64,000 nucleotides of DNA from Blepharisma stoltei (GCA_914767885.1 CAJZBQ010000039.1:62001-126000), one strand, 5' to 3'. Numbered from the stretch's first letter, positions 10,559 to 21,060 are shown. Notes: generated from the letters alone by a model not told the origin. Numbers and translations: made by a program.

Positions 10559-10801
10559 ATGCTGAGCAGGTTTGAGCCGACTGCATTGAGGACTTTTATT
10601 ATTACGACACTCAGCATCATTGTGTTCCCAGTCATGACTTATTATATTGCGAGCTGTAATGGTTAAGCAGATCTTACAAGTGATTTTTTGCCTTCAAATC
10701 AGATCATAATAAGCGGGTTTTCTGCTGTTTTTGCCGTGCATATTGTGATTGGCTGCTTTCTTTTTAAAGTTTACAAAGACGAAATAGTTAAAAATAAATA
10801 G
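10559..10801 (+). CDS. VMA21-like V-ATPase assembly factor
   Basis: ATG at 10559-10561, TAG at 10799-10801. After removing one 15-nt intron it encodes 75 residues. Two hydrophobic segments (about 12-34, TFIITTLSIIVFPVMTYYIA, and 43-65, IIISGFSAVFAVHIVIGCFLF) are joined by a short polar loop, and the tail is basic. Size, two-TM hairpin and the 'FP...YY' first segment resemble VMA21, the ER chaperone for V-ATPase Vo assembly. The family is short and weakly conserved, so the name is tentative. Confidence 0.6.
10656..10670 (+). other. 15-nt intron
   Basis: GTAATGGTTAAGCAG. Its removal eliminates an in-frame TAA and joins YYIAS to YLTSDFLPS. Confidence 0.9.
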
Positions 10802-11658
10802 CTTATGATTGTGAGGAATCTTTTTGATTTAAACATTTTTTGATAAAATGGGCTGTCATTGTTCATCTTCTTTTAATAGCAGCTGCATTAAAATTAGCAA
10901 ATAAATTGAGTATCTTGATAGCATATGTCTTGATAAAATGTTGCACCTTTAATATATTAAAAACTTGATCTAGTAATTATTGAAGAGCCAAAAATACGAT
11001 ATCGCTTGAGCTTCCTTATGGATCATGCAAGCCCAAACTCCACTGGCTCACTGACTAATTGGGGAGTTTCTTTGCTTAGCCAACTCCACAACTTTAAATT
11101 TGGCAAATCTGCGATATATTGCAGATTTGTCAAATTGAGAGGTGATTCATCAACTGGGCACCTTGAAGAATCAATTCAGGGTGATGGAGTGGAGTTGAAG
11201 CAGAGAAAAATTACGGATTGACTTAAAAATGATCCATAAGGATCGTTAGGTGGCTATGGCCGTTAGATAATATGATGATTCATCAATTGGAGAGCTAGGC
11301 AAGCTCTCAAATTGGTTACCGAGTTGAAGGCCTAAGCGATTAATAAGGACGCTCAAGCTATAATTATATCGATATGCTTAAACTTTGTCTCATAAAATAT
11401 TTTATATTGTAGCTTGTAACTGTCCATATTTTAATGAATAATTTTCTAACTATAGCTAATATGTTTGGCTTAAAAGCCATCAAAATTATAATTTTAATAC
11501 TTAAGTTTATGAATATCATTTTAATGGAGAAAAGAGTACCATAATGATAAAGCATTTTCATTAACGAGGTCAAAATTTCAGCCTCAATAGATTTCATTAT
11601 TTTAATAATTTTTGATTAATATTAGGATTTGATAAGGCCGGATCGTAACTAATAAATT
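10802..11658. other. Gene-free stretch with a foldback repeat
   Basis: About 850 bp without a believable gene. AT-rich apart from a palindromic segment at about 10998-11345, described separately. A TTG-initiated frame on the minus strand (11364-11597) has biased AT-rich composition and is probably not coding. Confidence 0.45.
10998..11345. repeat. Imperfect long inverted repeat (foldback)
   Basis: Nested inverted pairs share one centre near 11116: AATCTGC/GCAGATT, CAACTCCAC/GTGGAGTTG, and CCTTATGGATCAT/ATGATCCATAAGG. An outer ATCGCTTGAG/CCTAAGCGAT pair is weaker. This is a degenerate hairpin of more than 200 bp. It could be a foldback mobile element or a structured RNA; no function is claimed. 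Confidence 0.5.
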
Positions 11659-11925
11659 ATGGGCGATATCTTTAAACTTGTAATCGAAGCTCTTTCAGGT
11701 TCCCCAGATCAGCCAGACACACTCAATCAGCAACTATATGAACTAGACCAATTTCTTAAGGGGTCTGATGAATTTACAATAAATGCAGTCCGAGAATTAT
11801 CTGGAACATTAGTCCTTCAAGGAGTCATTCCTCAAGATGATTCTGAAAAGCTATTTCATTATTTAGACTCAATTAAAGCCAGAGAAAACCCTCCAATCCC
11901 TAACTTCCCCTGTTCATATAGGTAA
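11659..11925 (+). CDS. Small acidic hypothetical protein
   Basis: ATG at 11659, TAA stop, 88 residues. The sequence is soluble, helical and acidic (LNQQLYELDQFLKGSDEF...). Amino-acid composition and codon use look like the neighbouring genes rather than AT-rich noise. It ends 50 bp before the next proposed start. No family is recognised. Confidence 0.55.
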   Translation: MGDIFKLVIEALSGSPDQPDTLNQQLYELDQFLKGSDEFTINAVRELSGTLVLQGVIPQDDSEKLFHYLDSIKARENPPIPNFPCSYR

Positions 11926-11974
11926 ATTAATTAGAAAAGTCTTACTTTATGAGAAATTTATCATTTTTATTTAT

Positions 11975-12589
11975 ATGGCCAACAATTATTTATAATAAAT
12001 TTTAGTAATTCTATTAATTTTTTTATTCGAAAATATAAAATTTTATAGAATTCCTATGAATTTTTGATTTTTTTGGGAAAATTAATTGACACCCTATAGG
12101 GTTAAGCTCCAATATCTCCAAGGTCCAGTTTCCCACTACAAAGCAAAAAACGCGGCTAAGCTGCTATCTTCTTTGCAAAAATTGCAGATTATAAGGCTTA
12201 GCAACATCTGTTTTGCGTTTCATCAGCTTTTCACTTATAGTAATAAATTAAAGGTAAACGAAATCGAAAGAAATCATAAAACAGCTTGCAGATTTCTAGC
12301 TCTCGGCAAATTGATCAAAAATAAGAAAAATCTCATTTATAAAGCTTTTGATATATGGAGACGTGCATGCATTGCCAAAAGAAAGGAGGAATCAGATAAA
12401 ATTCTAAATTCGGTCTTTGGTAAGCAGGCCACAATATTTAAATCATATTTCAGTCACTGGGCAAGAAAATCAGCAAGATTATCTTATACTCCAAACCCAG
12501 ATTTAATTATGTATAAACTCAAATCACGACCTATAAGAGCAACTGATATCCCAGTAAAGAAAAAATGCTGCCTATGCTGTTGCTGCTAA
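11975..12589 (+). CDS. Basic helical protein with Trp-containing (Sfi1-like) segments and Cys-cluster C-terminus
   Basis: The main frame is open from 12086 but lacks an early ATG. Removing a TA-bounded 108-bp segment (11987-12094) connects it to ATG at 11975 (MANNYRVKLQYLQGP). This gives 507 nt (169 codons), TAA at 12587-12589. Helical segments with the pattern AFxxW (KAFDIWRRACIAKRK, SYFSHWARKSA) recall Sfi1/centrin-binding repeats. The C-terminus CCLCCCC is a likely palmitoylation site, which would place the protein on a membrane. The start relies on the inferred IES. Confidence 0.55.
11987..12094. other. Candidate TA-bounded IES (108 bp)
   Basis: Lies between TA at 11987 and TA at 12095. 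It holds two in-frame TAA codons. Its removal gives the downstream frame its only plausible ATG. Inferred from frame only; no empty site is visible. Confidence 0.45.
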
Positions 12590-12708
12590 GGATTTTTTTA
12601 AAAATTTAGAAATAAAAAACAAATTCCATCCTGTAAAATATTTTGCTTGCCCAGGCGTAAGCAGAAACAATTAATTAAAAATAAATCTAAAAAAAATTGT
12701 ATATTAAA

Positions 12709-14155
12709 ATGGAAAGCGACTCAGCAAGATCAAAAAGAATGGCATCTCTAGCGAGATTGAGAAGCTCGAACGAGGAATCATCTCAGGTTGCTAGAAGCGT
12801 TGTGAGCTTTGGATATTCTGAAGACCAAAACAGAAATTACAGAGATTCTATGGAAGATCGACATAAAATTATTGATAATTTTTTAGAAAATCCTTATCAA
12901 GGATATTTTGCGATTTTTGACGGCCATGGAGGTTTTGAAGCTTCAGAATTTTGCAAAAATTTTTTTCATGATGAATTCAGGAAAAACTTATCCTTTTTGA
13001 TAGAAATTGGACAATAAATATATTCAGCAACTGACGAATTTTATATAAAAATGATATTTTCAGATATTTATCTACAAATTAATTATTCCAGCGACAATAT
13101 CAATTAAGAACACAATCCGAGAAGTATTTCACGACACATTCAAAAACATTGACGAAATATTTAGAGCCCGAAACTTTTTAGCATTAGGCACCACCGCTAC
13201 TATTTGCTATATTCGCAAAGAAGGAGCCGAAAGAGTTTTATATACAGCTAACGTAGGAGACTCTCACGCAGTGCTAGTTAATTCTCGAGGAGTAGAAAGA
13301 TTAACGACTGAAGATCGGCCTAGCAACCCTAGAGAAGTAGAAAGAATAAAGAAATCTGGAGGAATTATATCATCAGGAAGAGTAGGTGGGCAGTTGTCAA
13401 TCACCAGAGCACTAGGAGACTTAGCTTAACAGAAATTATTATCGAGTAGCTCCCGATCAGCCATATCGGCTTTTCACTTCCTTGCTTCGCTTCACCTCTT
13501 GCTTGCTAATCCGATTACACGGTCTAAAGGCATGTCTTGCTCCCTCTGCATAAAGGCTTGAACTTGAAGCAGGGGTAAAGACGCTAGGTCTCCAATGGGC
13601 TGCCCCTTTCTGAAAAGTCAAAAAGCGAATTTTCTGGTTAGACTATTGTCCAGACTGAAACTTGTAGCCCAGAATTGACCAATTGTCCAAGCGAACGTCT
13701 CTTACCTTGTTTGGCTATCCCTTCCAACTTCCGAGATCCATATTCTCTTGAGGCATAACCTTACTCTTAATGTGAGCTTGCTGTCAGTCAGCCCGGCATT
13801 GCCGAACACACTCACCGCTGGCTGCTCTCCCTTCCACAAGGCCCCACTCCTATCTGGCTATAGGCATTAAGAGTGCAGAATGGATGCCACGTCATTTTAT
13901 ATATTAAACCTCGGAGACACCATGCTCAAAACTAGTGGATTAATAAGTGAGCCTCATCTATCAAGAAGAGTAATTGTCCCAAATGATCTTTATTTAATAA
14001 TCGCTTCTGATGGGCTATGAGACTCAGTAAACGAATCTGAGCTGAGAAACATTTCAGGACGGAACTGCTTAGAAATCGCAAATGGCCTCGTCCAAAAAGC
14101 TCTTCAAGCTGGCTCAGTCGATAACACCTCTGTTATAGTTGTAAAACTGAATTAA
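12709..14155 (+). CDS. PP2C-family Ser/Thr phosphatase (PPM), split by an IES and a retroposon
   Basis: ATG at 12709, TAA at 14153-14155. After removing a 97-bp IES and a 489-bp retroposon with one 9-bp repeat, it is 852 nt (284 codons). Conserved PPM motifs appear in order: RNYRDSMEDRH, FAIFDGHGGFEASEF, NFLALGTTATICYI, YTANVGDSHAVL, GGQLSITRALGD, ISEPHLSRR, LIIASDGLWDSV and the C-terminal DNTSVIVVKL. The metal-binding Asp residues (ED, DG, DG, DN) are all present. The Trp in DGLW is encoded by TGA. PP2C enzymes are Mg/Mn-dependent phosphatases in signalling. The N-terminal 30 residues are Ser/Arg-rich. The retroposon cuts the RALGD motif. Confidence 0.92.
13001..13097. other. Candidate TA-bounded IES (97 bp) in PP2C gene
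   Basis: From TA at 13001 to TA at 13098. It introduces a TAA three codons in. Removal joins RKNLSFLI to SIKNTIREVFHDTF in the frame of the downstream phosphatase. A different TA pair cannot be fully excluded. Confidence 0.6.
13421..13909 (-). mobile_element. SINE-like retroposon in PP2C exon
   Basis: 489 bp flanked by CTAGGAGAC (13412-13420) and CTCGGAGAC (13910-13918), a 9-bp repeat with one mismatch. It belongs to the family at 6515, 14609 and 28437 by its AT-rich 'CATTTTATATATTAAAC' 5' end (minus strand) and 'GTAGCCCAG...' body. Removal gives SITRALGDTMLKTSG. Confidence 0.7.
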
Positions 14156-14175
14156 AATTAAAGCAAAATTATTTA

Positions 14176-15767
14176 TTAATTTGGGTTTGAAAGAAGCCTC
14201 TGTTGCTCCTGCTCCACATAAGGATTCAGAAATCTGAATAATGGCCCAGGCGTTTTTAAGGCGATTTCAAACTCCAAAAACTTTGCAGGACTTGCGTATA
14301 AATTCTTAAGCCTTGGGAGATCAAGAATATCGGCTCTTATCTTTTTTATGATTGGGTTTAAGGACTCCCCATCTTTGTATTTTTCTATTAATTTGCTAGC
14401 AACACTATGCTGGTTTAAGCTTGTGCAGGCAATAATTAACGCTGAAAAGCCAACCTGGGAAGCTTTGAAGTCCAAATGTGAGTAAAAAATCTGTGAATAG
14501 TAGCATATAATTTTAGCAGTCTCAAAAACAGACTGCGGCAATCTAAATTCTGTAGCCAAGGATAGCAAAAAATCATAGCAAGTCGTAAAATTGACCCTGA
14601 ATCCTAAATGTTAATGTTAATGCTGAATATTTAAAGTATCTACTTCCAGTAGCGTGCTGACACAAGCGAATTGGGTGGACTTCCACCTCTCTGGTAACTC
14701 TGAGCCCAGGCCGAAACCCCTGGTTTCTCGGTAGTGGGTTGCCCTTTTGTGTCCGCAGGCATTTGCCGGGCACACCATTTCCAACTCAGTCCCTTCGCCC
14801 TTCGAGGCCAACTGTACCTACCCTTGCCGGTGTCGTCCACATAATGGAACCCTTTAACCGGAGGGACCGCCTTGATTCTGAGTCTAGCCTGCCTCCCCCT
14901 TTTACCAGGTCATCTCTGAGTAAAAACTCAACCACTTCCGTGATTCGGGGCAAAGCCATCGAGAGCAGCCTGAGCATCGAAATCACCCTGCTCCATTTCG
15001 GGCACCCACTGGCTAGGGGCGCTGCTGGGAAAAGGATTCACGATTAACTGCCCAATGATCAAGCCACAAATCAGCGGGTCTGTGCTTAAGCCCATCGCTT
15101 CTGGGCTCCTGATGTTGCTGGGCTATATCATTCCTCCTGAAAACCATGCCCGGATATACATGGGTTACCGTCACACGAGAGGACGGGTCGGACGTCATAC
15201 GCCATTTTATGTATGTCCCTGAATCCTAAAAAATTTCAGCATTAAAAGCTCAGTGATTTTTATATCTGGATAGGTCAGTCTATTATGAGCGATTTTTTCT
15301 ATTATTTGTTTTAGCCTTAGTGGGACATTGTCTTCGAATTTTGAAGCAATAAACATTGAGGTCACCCCTAAGACATGTAACATGGAGGTTTCGAGGGGTT
15401 TAATAAATACAGCGAAGAACTTGTCCATGATCTTGGTAGCTAAGAAAAAAGTCTGAGGAGTACAGAAGGTGGCGGTGACCTCTACCATTCAGTCTACCAT
15501 CATGCTTCGGTTTTCTGGAGTAATTATTTGGTGGGCTAGAGGCTTGGGGATAAAGGATTGAGCCTCGGTGATTAGAAAAGTTTGAGGAATTGACTCAGAA
15601 AGGGGAAGGTTGGATATGTTTTTGATCCTAGGAATTGGAGATGAGGATCTCCTGGGAGTTCTGGACTTGCCTTTGGTTATTTTGATGATTGTTATATTTT
15701 CTTTGATTGAACCTCTCATTAAGGAGTGAGATGATGATGAGCCATGAAGCTTTCTTCTTGTTAGCAT
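14176..15767 (-). CDS. Cyclin (cyclin-box protein), split by a retroposon
   Basis: ATG at 15767, TAA at 14176-14178. A basic Ser/Pro-rich leader (about 85 residues) precedes a cyclin N box: RSMMVDWMVEVTATF (Trp by TGA), then FLATKIMDKFFA, GVTSMFIASKFEDN and ITELLMLKF. The cyclin C box follows (FTTCYDFLLSLATEFRLP, SALIIACTSLN). Cyclins activate CDKs; the MRAIL-type motif and A/B-like order suggest a mitotic-type cyclin. Joining at the target repeat leaves one base too many. Reading a T6 run as T5 would give KFLGFRVNFTTCYDFL, the expected cyclin pattern, so a homopolymer error or a small lesion is likely. A Cks1 gene lies in the same window. Confidence 0.88.
14609..15216 (-). mobile_element. 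SINE-like retroposon in cyclin exon, 14-bp target duplication
   Basis: 608 bp between CCCTGAATCCTAAA repeats (14595-14608, 15217-15230). On the minus strand it begins ACATACATAAAATGGCGT and ends in (AACATT)n. The central 'GTTTCTCGGTAGTGGGTTGCCC...CCCTTCGAGG' portion is clearly related to 6515-7059. Confidence 0.85.
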
Positions 15768-16156
15768 TTTATATTTATAAATTTCTCACTCGAGGATACC
15801 CATATTTGTTTGATACCGCCATTTTATATCTAAAAATCTGAAGAAGTCTGACTGTGTAGTGACATTAGTTAAAAATTTTAGTAGCTTATATTGTATTTTA
15901 GTGTTTATAAACTTCTTTGTTGAATTAATTTAATTTATTTAGACTTATACAGTCTGGAAAATAATAGATCTCGATCCCTTTAGAAATTATGCAGATCAAT
16001 GCGTTTTTATTTCTACCTTATTAGATTTTCAAAATATTATCGTTTTCTTTGATTAAATAACGCTTGTCTTAAAATATTTTAATGAAAGAAAATAATAAGG
16101 GAAATATTAATTTATTTAAATTTTCACTTGCCTTAAAGTACAAAATTGAAAATTTA

Positions 16157-16753
16157 TTAATTTATAGATCTGGTTAAAGAAGCAGAAGCATTGGACTTGA
16201 ATCTATACCGATGCGTAGATTGAGTCCTCTTCCCGAATCTTGATTTACTAGGATTTGGAGTTTTTGCTCGCTCATCAATCCCAGTAAGCTCAAACAAATC
16301 AGTAAAGCGCCCTGGCTCTGTCTTTAAAGTTAACTGCAACCTGCTTTGAGTTTCCACTTTGATTGGCTTATTGTTTGCCATTTCTCTATAGTGGTTTAGC
16401 TTGCTATTTCTAGCATCATAAGCGTTCTTATAGAATCTGATTTTCCTTTCAAACCTAGATTTTTTTAGCCTTTCTGAAAACTCTTCTAACTGTTTAATTT
16501 TCTCTCTTTTTTCTTTAACTTTTTCTTTAACTCCCCGCCTCACTCTATGTGCACACAAAAAATTCTTGGTTAATTTTTTTAAATAAATTTACATTAATTG
16601 TATTTTTTCAAAGTAAAAATTATTTATATTTGAAAATTTATGTTTTTAAAATATAGCTAATTATCAAAGTTTTTTTCCTGTCTCATGGAAGGTGGGGGCT
16701 TACCCAAAAAGGATTTTTCCAAAGGTTTTGCTAATTCACAGAGGATTAAGCAT
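16157..16753 (-). CDS. Basic coiled-coil protein with 'NKPIKV' motif, split after codon 1 by a MITE
   Basis: ATG at 16753, stop just before 16157. After removing the MITE with one TNA copy it is 378 nt (126 codons). It starts MLKEKVKEKREKIKQLEEF, a charged helix. A REMANNKPIKVETQSR segment and a Ser/Arg-rich tail follow. The segment YxEMANxKPIKVxT recurs in the protein at 38000-38857 (YKEIANKPIKVVTESS), so the two define a small family. Function is unknown. The MITE lies within the first codons, so the gene has no proper start unless it is excised. Confidence 0.7.
16531..16746. mobile_element. Degenerate CTCC-ended MITE at a gene's start codon
   Basis: Left end TAA|CTCCCCGCCTCACTC with an ACAAAA block. 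The right end carries the reversed double motif (CATGGAAGGTGGG ... GGTTTTGCTAATTCACAGAGGA) before TAA (16747-16749). 216 bp. Removing it with one TAA joins ATG-CTT-A to AAGAAAAAG in frame. Confidence 0.7.
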
Positions 16754-17034
16754 TTCATTGTCATGAATTCTTTTATATCTATTTATTATGAATATTTCTG
16801 TTGATTAGTCTTTATCTTATTTTCATAAAAATTAAAGTTATTGTCTTTTATCTTAATAGGAAATATTTATTTCAAATAAGTATAGTTTTTTCTTCTTGAT
16901 AAAATTTCATTGGAAAAATATCCAACAATTTATCAAAGCCATTTGACCTGCTCTTAGCCGAGTGGTCGAACAACTCAAAACATTTAGAAATTCTAAATGC
17001 CATGACTCTCCATTCTTTTTCCATTTATATATCA
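16754..17034. other. Intergenic, with a tRNA-like 5' half
   Basis: AT-rich spacer between two minus-strand genes. At about 16948-17010 the sequence CTTAGCCGAGTGGTC matches a tRNA D-arm/A-box and is followed by an inverted pair CATTTAG/CTAAATG. No T-arm follows, so I do not call a tRNA. Confidence 0.35.
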
Positions 17035-18918
17035 TTAAAACGAAATATTACTTATAAGTTTTTCCAGTCTATCCATAAACCCATTCAGCGCTTGCATATC
17101 TTGTGTTCCGCTTTTTCTGAAAAATTCGATTTCTTGTCTAAGCCTTGTTTTCCAATTACTTATTTTTTCTTGAGAAATCATGACCCTTTTTTTCAGTCTT
17201 TCTTCAAATTTGTCTTTAAGCTGGGTAATTTCTTCATCCCTTCGCTGAAGCAGCTGATTAAAATATGCAGCTTCTTCAGTCATTCTTTGATTAAGCTGGT
17301 CGTTTTCTTCTTGCAGACGAAGATTGCTGATAGTTGATTTATTGGACAATTCTAAATCGTTTTCTTTATGTCTGACAAGTTCTGCGTTAATTTTTTTGCG
17401 CTCGATTATAGATTGGTCAAGAGTTATGCTCAAATCATTTACTTTGCCTTCTAGCTCATATATGACGTCTTGGAGCTTTTTACGGTCTTGATTTAAGACG
17501 TCAAGCTCTTCTTCTTTTATGGAGAGTAGTTTAATATAGTGGTCTTTTGACCTTTGGGCTTCAATTCGGAAGCTTTCCATGTCAAATTCTCGTGTGAGGG
17601 TGTCTTTTTCAAGCATTTTTTCATGGTCGTGCTTTATTTCTTCGATTTGTTTGAGGTAGTCTTGCTCCTTTTGGAAAAGCTCAGACCTTAAAGTTTCCTT
17701 TAAAATTTCTACAGAATCATATAGGCTATTAAGCTCCCTTTCTGAGTTTTCCTCAATTATCTTTATTTGCTCATCAAGTCTGAATAAAATTTTTGATTTT
17801 TCATTTATCGACTCTTCTTTCTCTTTAAGTTTTGACTTTAAATTTGAATTTTTTTCAGAAATTTCTTTAAAATTGTTTTGTAAGGCTGCTTGGGCTTCCA
17901 TAATCATATTTGATTCTTGTTTAGCGAAGCTTATATCTGCTTCCATTTTCGCAATCAAATGTTCCTTTGCAAGAATTTCTTTATTCAGCTTAGAAATCTG
18001 CTTCTCTGTTTGCTGCTTTGTTTTTTCCAGCTCAAACACAAGCTCAGTCTCTTTTTCTTTTGTGATTAAAAATTTATTTTCGTACTCTTCTCTTTGAATT
18101 GCAAGATTTTTTTTTAATTCCTCAATTTTTATATTTATTTCGATATTTTCTTTTTCAAGCCTGCTGCATTTTTGTTTTTCGTTTTCAAGTTTATCAATTA
18201 TTTCCTGCATTTTTTGGGCTGAAATTTGGCTGCTTTTTTCAAGATAAGTAGAGTGCTCATGGACTTGCATGTTTGCCCTTCTGATTTTTTCATAGGCTTG
18301 CTCTTTTTCAATCCTAAGCTCTGAAGCTGTTTTTTTGAGTTCTTTATTTTCGTTTATAGCTTCAGTCCATAGTCCATTAAGTTCTTCATTTTGGTTTAGC
18401 AGTTCTTCGCATTTTGCAACATATTTTTCAACAGCTTGTTTTAAACTTTTATTTTCTTCAGAATAGCTCCTAAGTTTCCCTTCAACATTGGAGACTGCTT
18501 CATTTCATTCATCAATGGAATCTTGTTTATTTTTTAATTCTCCTCTGAGCTGGTCTATAAAGTTCTGCAGCTTTGAAAGCTCAAGCTGATTATGATGTGA
18601 AAAGGCTTTTTCCTTTTCCAAATTTATTTTACAGGCGTCAAGCTCTTCATAAGCCTTTTGTTTTTTCTTTTGAAATGTGCCGAGTTCTTCTGTTTGGGAT
18701 TGAATTTCGTATTTTAAAGTGTTTACTTGAAGATTCAGCTCGTCGATTTCTTCTTTGAGAAGACTGTTTTCTCGGAGAAGGTCTCGAGACTGCTTTTCTG
18801 CGTCAATTCTAAATTCTTTTTCTTGTTGAAGCTCTTGTTCAAGCGATTCTATTGTATCTTTGCATCTTAAAAGAAGAGTTTTCTTGCTTTCACTTGCAGA
18901 TTCAAAATGGTTTTTCAT
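17035..18918 (-). CDS. Long coiled-coil protein
   Basis: ATG at 18918, TAA at 17035-17037; 627 residues, uninterrupted. Trp codons TGA (DSIDEWNEAV) and TGG occur. Almost the whole length is heptad-rich (for example EELNLQVNTLKYEIQSQTEEL and KKLQDVIYELEGKVNDLSITL) without a globular domain. It resembles SMC/golgin/centrosomal rod proteins in composition only. In a ciliate, a cytoskeletal or basal-body role is plausible but not shown. Confidence 0.85.
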
Positions 18919-19135
18919 ATTTGAATTTTGATCTATTAGCGATTTTATTTCTTAAAAATAAGCTTTATAATGCCTCATTTTCTTAAATAATTATTTACTT
19001 TAATTATGGTATTATAAGACTTTTATTAATTTTTGCTATATGAGACCATATTAAAAATATCGGCTAAAATATGAAGTTTCTGGAATCAATTTTTAGCCTT
19101 AATTGAATATTAACTTATTGTTTTATAAATAAAAG

Positions 19136-20011
19136 ATGGTCGTGGAATATTTGATGCCAGTTCTAGCATCAATGCTATTTTATTGTGGCGTCAATATTGC
19201 TCTTCAATATGTTGTTGTTCCACCACCAAAACTTACTGACAGCCAAAAGAAAAATTACATTGGAGAGCATATATCTCTTATCCATTCTATTTTTGCATCA
19301 ATTCTAGCACTTAGCGTTTATATTAGTGAAAACGGAATTAACTATGATACACCAACAAATGCATCACAAATAATAGTCCTTGGACACTCTATGGGCTATT
19401 TTACGTACGATGCAATATACGCAGAGCTTTTCGGCCTTCACGACTGGGCAATGAGATTCCATCATATTTTTGTAATTTTTGGCGGCTTTCCTGCCTACTT
19501 GGCAAGCAATGGAGGCAGCCTAGGAGTTAGTAACATTTAAGCAGCTTGTTTAGTGATTACCGAACTTTCAAACCCTACAATGCAGCTTAGACTCATCTTA
19601 AAAGACCAAGGAAATACTGATAGTCTTCTATATAAAATATCTCAATTCTCATTTGCAGCAATTTTTCTTTTCAATCGGTAAGACTAACGTAGAGGCGTTA
19701 TTGGGACGTTTTTAGACTATAATTCTTGGCAATACAACGTAAATATAATGCTTGCTATTAGTGTCTCTATGCTTTATGGAGTCAGCTGTTTCTGGAACTA
19801 CATTATTATCTTGATGATCCTTAAAGAACTCAAAGGAAAAGGCACTACTCTTAAAGAAAGACTAATTAGCAAGTCTGTCCATATCCTGAAAAAATCTCAA
19901 ACAGTTATAGTCGCCCTCATTTTTATTTGGGCTGTCTTTATGCCTCACATTTTGAAGCATTTTGGGTTTACTGCATATCACCTCAAGTATGGGAACTTCA
20001 CAATAATTTAG
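19136..20011 (+). CDS. TLC-domain membrane protein
   Basis: ATG at 19136, TAG at 20009-20011. Two 15-nt introns removed leave 846 nt (281 residues). Six or seven hydrophobic segments; the middle holds TLC landmarks: HSIFASILALSVYISENG, GHSMGYFTYDAIYAELFG, WAMRFHHIFVIFGGFPAY and LVITELSNPTMQLRLILK. The HH motif and 'ITELSNP' match TLCD/CLN8-type TLC proteins, which sense or shape membrane phospholipid composition. Ceramide synthases carry a related domain with a Lag1 motif, not seen here. The gene is free of IESs. Confidence 0.85.
19530..19544 (+). other. 15-nt intron 1 of TLC gene
   Basis: GTAACATTTAAGCAG. Removes an in-frame stop and joins GSLGV to TCLVITELS. Confidence 0.92.
19678..19692 (+). 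other. 15-nt intron 2 of TLC gene
   Basis: GTAAGACTAACGTAG. Removes an in-frame TAG and joins IFLFNR to GVIGTFLDY. Confidence 0.92.
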
Positions 20012-20049
20012 CTTTTATTAACATTTGAATTAAATTTATTCGTACAATT

Positions 20050-21050
20050 TTAGGCTTTTATCACTGCTTGGCCTTCAGGCAACATGTATTTCACTTGCTT
20101 GGAAAGTCCGTTTCTAGAAAGATCGAGTTCTTTCAAATTCACATTTGATCGAATTGATCTTACTAAATGGGTAGGCATAAAAAGCCAAAGAGAGATATTG
20201 GGTATAAATTAGTATTAAAGATTTATTTTTACGTTAAAATACCTAAATTTGTAGAAAAAATAAGTTTTTTATAATCTAGCCTACTAAAACTCTTACACTT
20301 TCAAAGTCTATAGGGTTCCCAGCCAAACCAAGCCTTTTTAAGGTTTTAATTTGGCATAAGGTTTGTGACAGCAATATCAATCCCCTAGAATAAATATTAT
20401 TGCTGTTTAACCTTAATTCTTCAAGGCACCTCAAAGAAAGTAGCCCCTTGCACAAAGTCGCAATTCCTTCATCCCCAAAGCGATTATTGCTCAGATTGAG
20501 GACTTTTAACGATTTCATAGTCCGAAAAAAAAGCTTCGTTAAATATTTAATACCTTCATTACAAATGGCATTTCCTTGGAGTTCTAAAACCTGCATCATA
20601 GGCATTAGTTCCAAGGAAGAATAAAGCCTCTTGATATCTTTTTTTATTTTTTAATTTGTTTTTAAAAATAAAATATTAAAATTTAAAAAAAAAATTTTTC
20701 GTGATATCTTTTGAGGTAATTTCGGTGTTATTTAATTTCAGTTCTCGTAAATTCTGGAAATTTTGCAAAACAAATTGCAGATGGTAAATTTCACGAACGT
20801 TGAGGTTATGGTAGCTTAGGTCAATTGTGGTGACTTCAAGCTCCTCTTTGGCGAAAATGGCCTCAAAGAGACCTTTAAGTTTGCCATTCATTGTGGTTTC
20901 ATTAGCGTAATATGCGAGAAGAAGCTTCCGATTTGGAGACACTCCAGGAGTCTCAATTGACCTTTCTTGGGTGATGCAGGGAGCATCTAGTTTTGACGGT
21001 GAATCGAGTTTTGATAATTGTGATCGATGTCGTGTCGGAGAACAGCCCAT
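20050..21050 (-). CDS. Leucine-rich-repeat protein, N-myristoylation-type start
   Basis: ATG at 21050 (MGCSPTRHRSQ, with Gly2 and Cys3 as a myristoylation/palmitoylation signal), TAA at 20050-20052. Removing IESs of 70 and 121 bp leaves 810 nt (270 codons). A basic Ser-rich leader is followed by ribonuclease-inhibitor-type LRRs: VTTIDLSYHNLNV, LRELKLNNTEIT, MQVLELQGNAICNEGIKYL, LKVLNLSNNRFGDEGIATL, LEELRLNSNNIYSRGLILL, LKRLGLAGNPIDFESVRVLV and LKELDLSRNGLS. Such LRRs are protein-binding surfaces (RanGAP/NLRC/tropomodulin-like spacing). The partner is unknown. The last repeat is recovered only after removing the 121-bp IES. Confidence 0.85.
20164..20284. other. TA-bounded IES (121 bp) in LRR gene
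   Basis: Flanked by TTTAGTA on both sides (minus strand) and contains stops in the gene frame. Removal joins FESVRVL to VRSIRSNVNLKELDLSRNG, restoring an LRR unit. Confidence 0.75.
20635..20704. other. TA-bounded IES (70 bp) in LRR gene
   Basis: Flanked by a 10-bp direct repeat AAAGATATCA (minus strand) that contains the TA. Removal joins NNTEITSKDI to KRLYSSLELMP in frame. Confidence 0.85.
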
Positions 21051-21060
21051 CACTTACTTA

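Noticed and set aside
11364-11597. 77-codon minus-strand frame
   Set aside because: Ile/Lys/Phe-rich composition expected from AT-rich DNA, no ATG, no neighbour context.
16948-17010. tRNA-Leu/Ser-like sequence (CTTAGCCGAGTGGTC)
   Set aside because: The D-arm/A-box is good, but the anticodon loop lacks U33 and no T-arm or 3' acceptor strand follows. At most a tRNA fragment.
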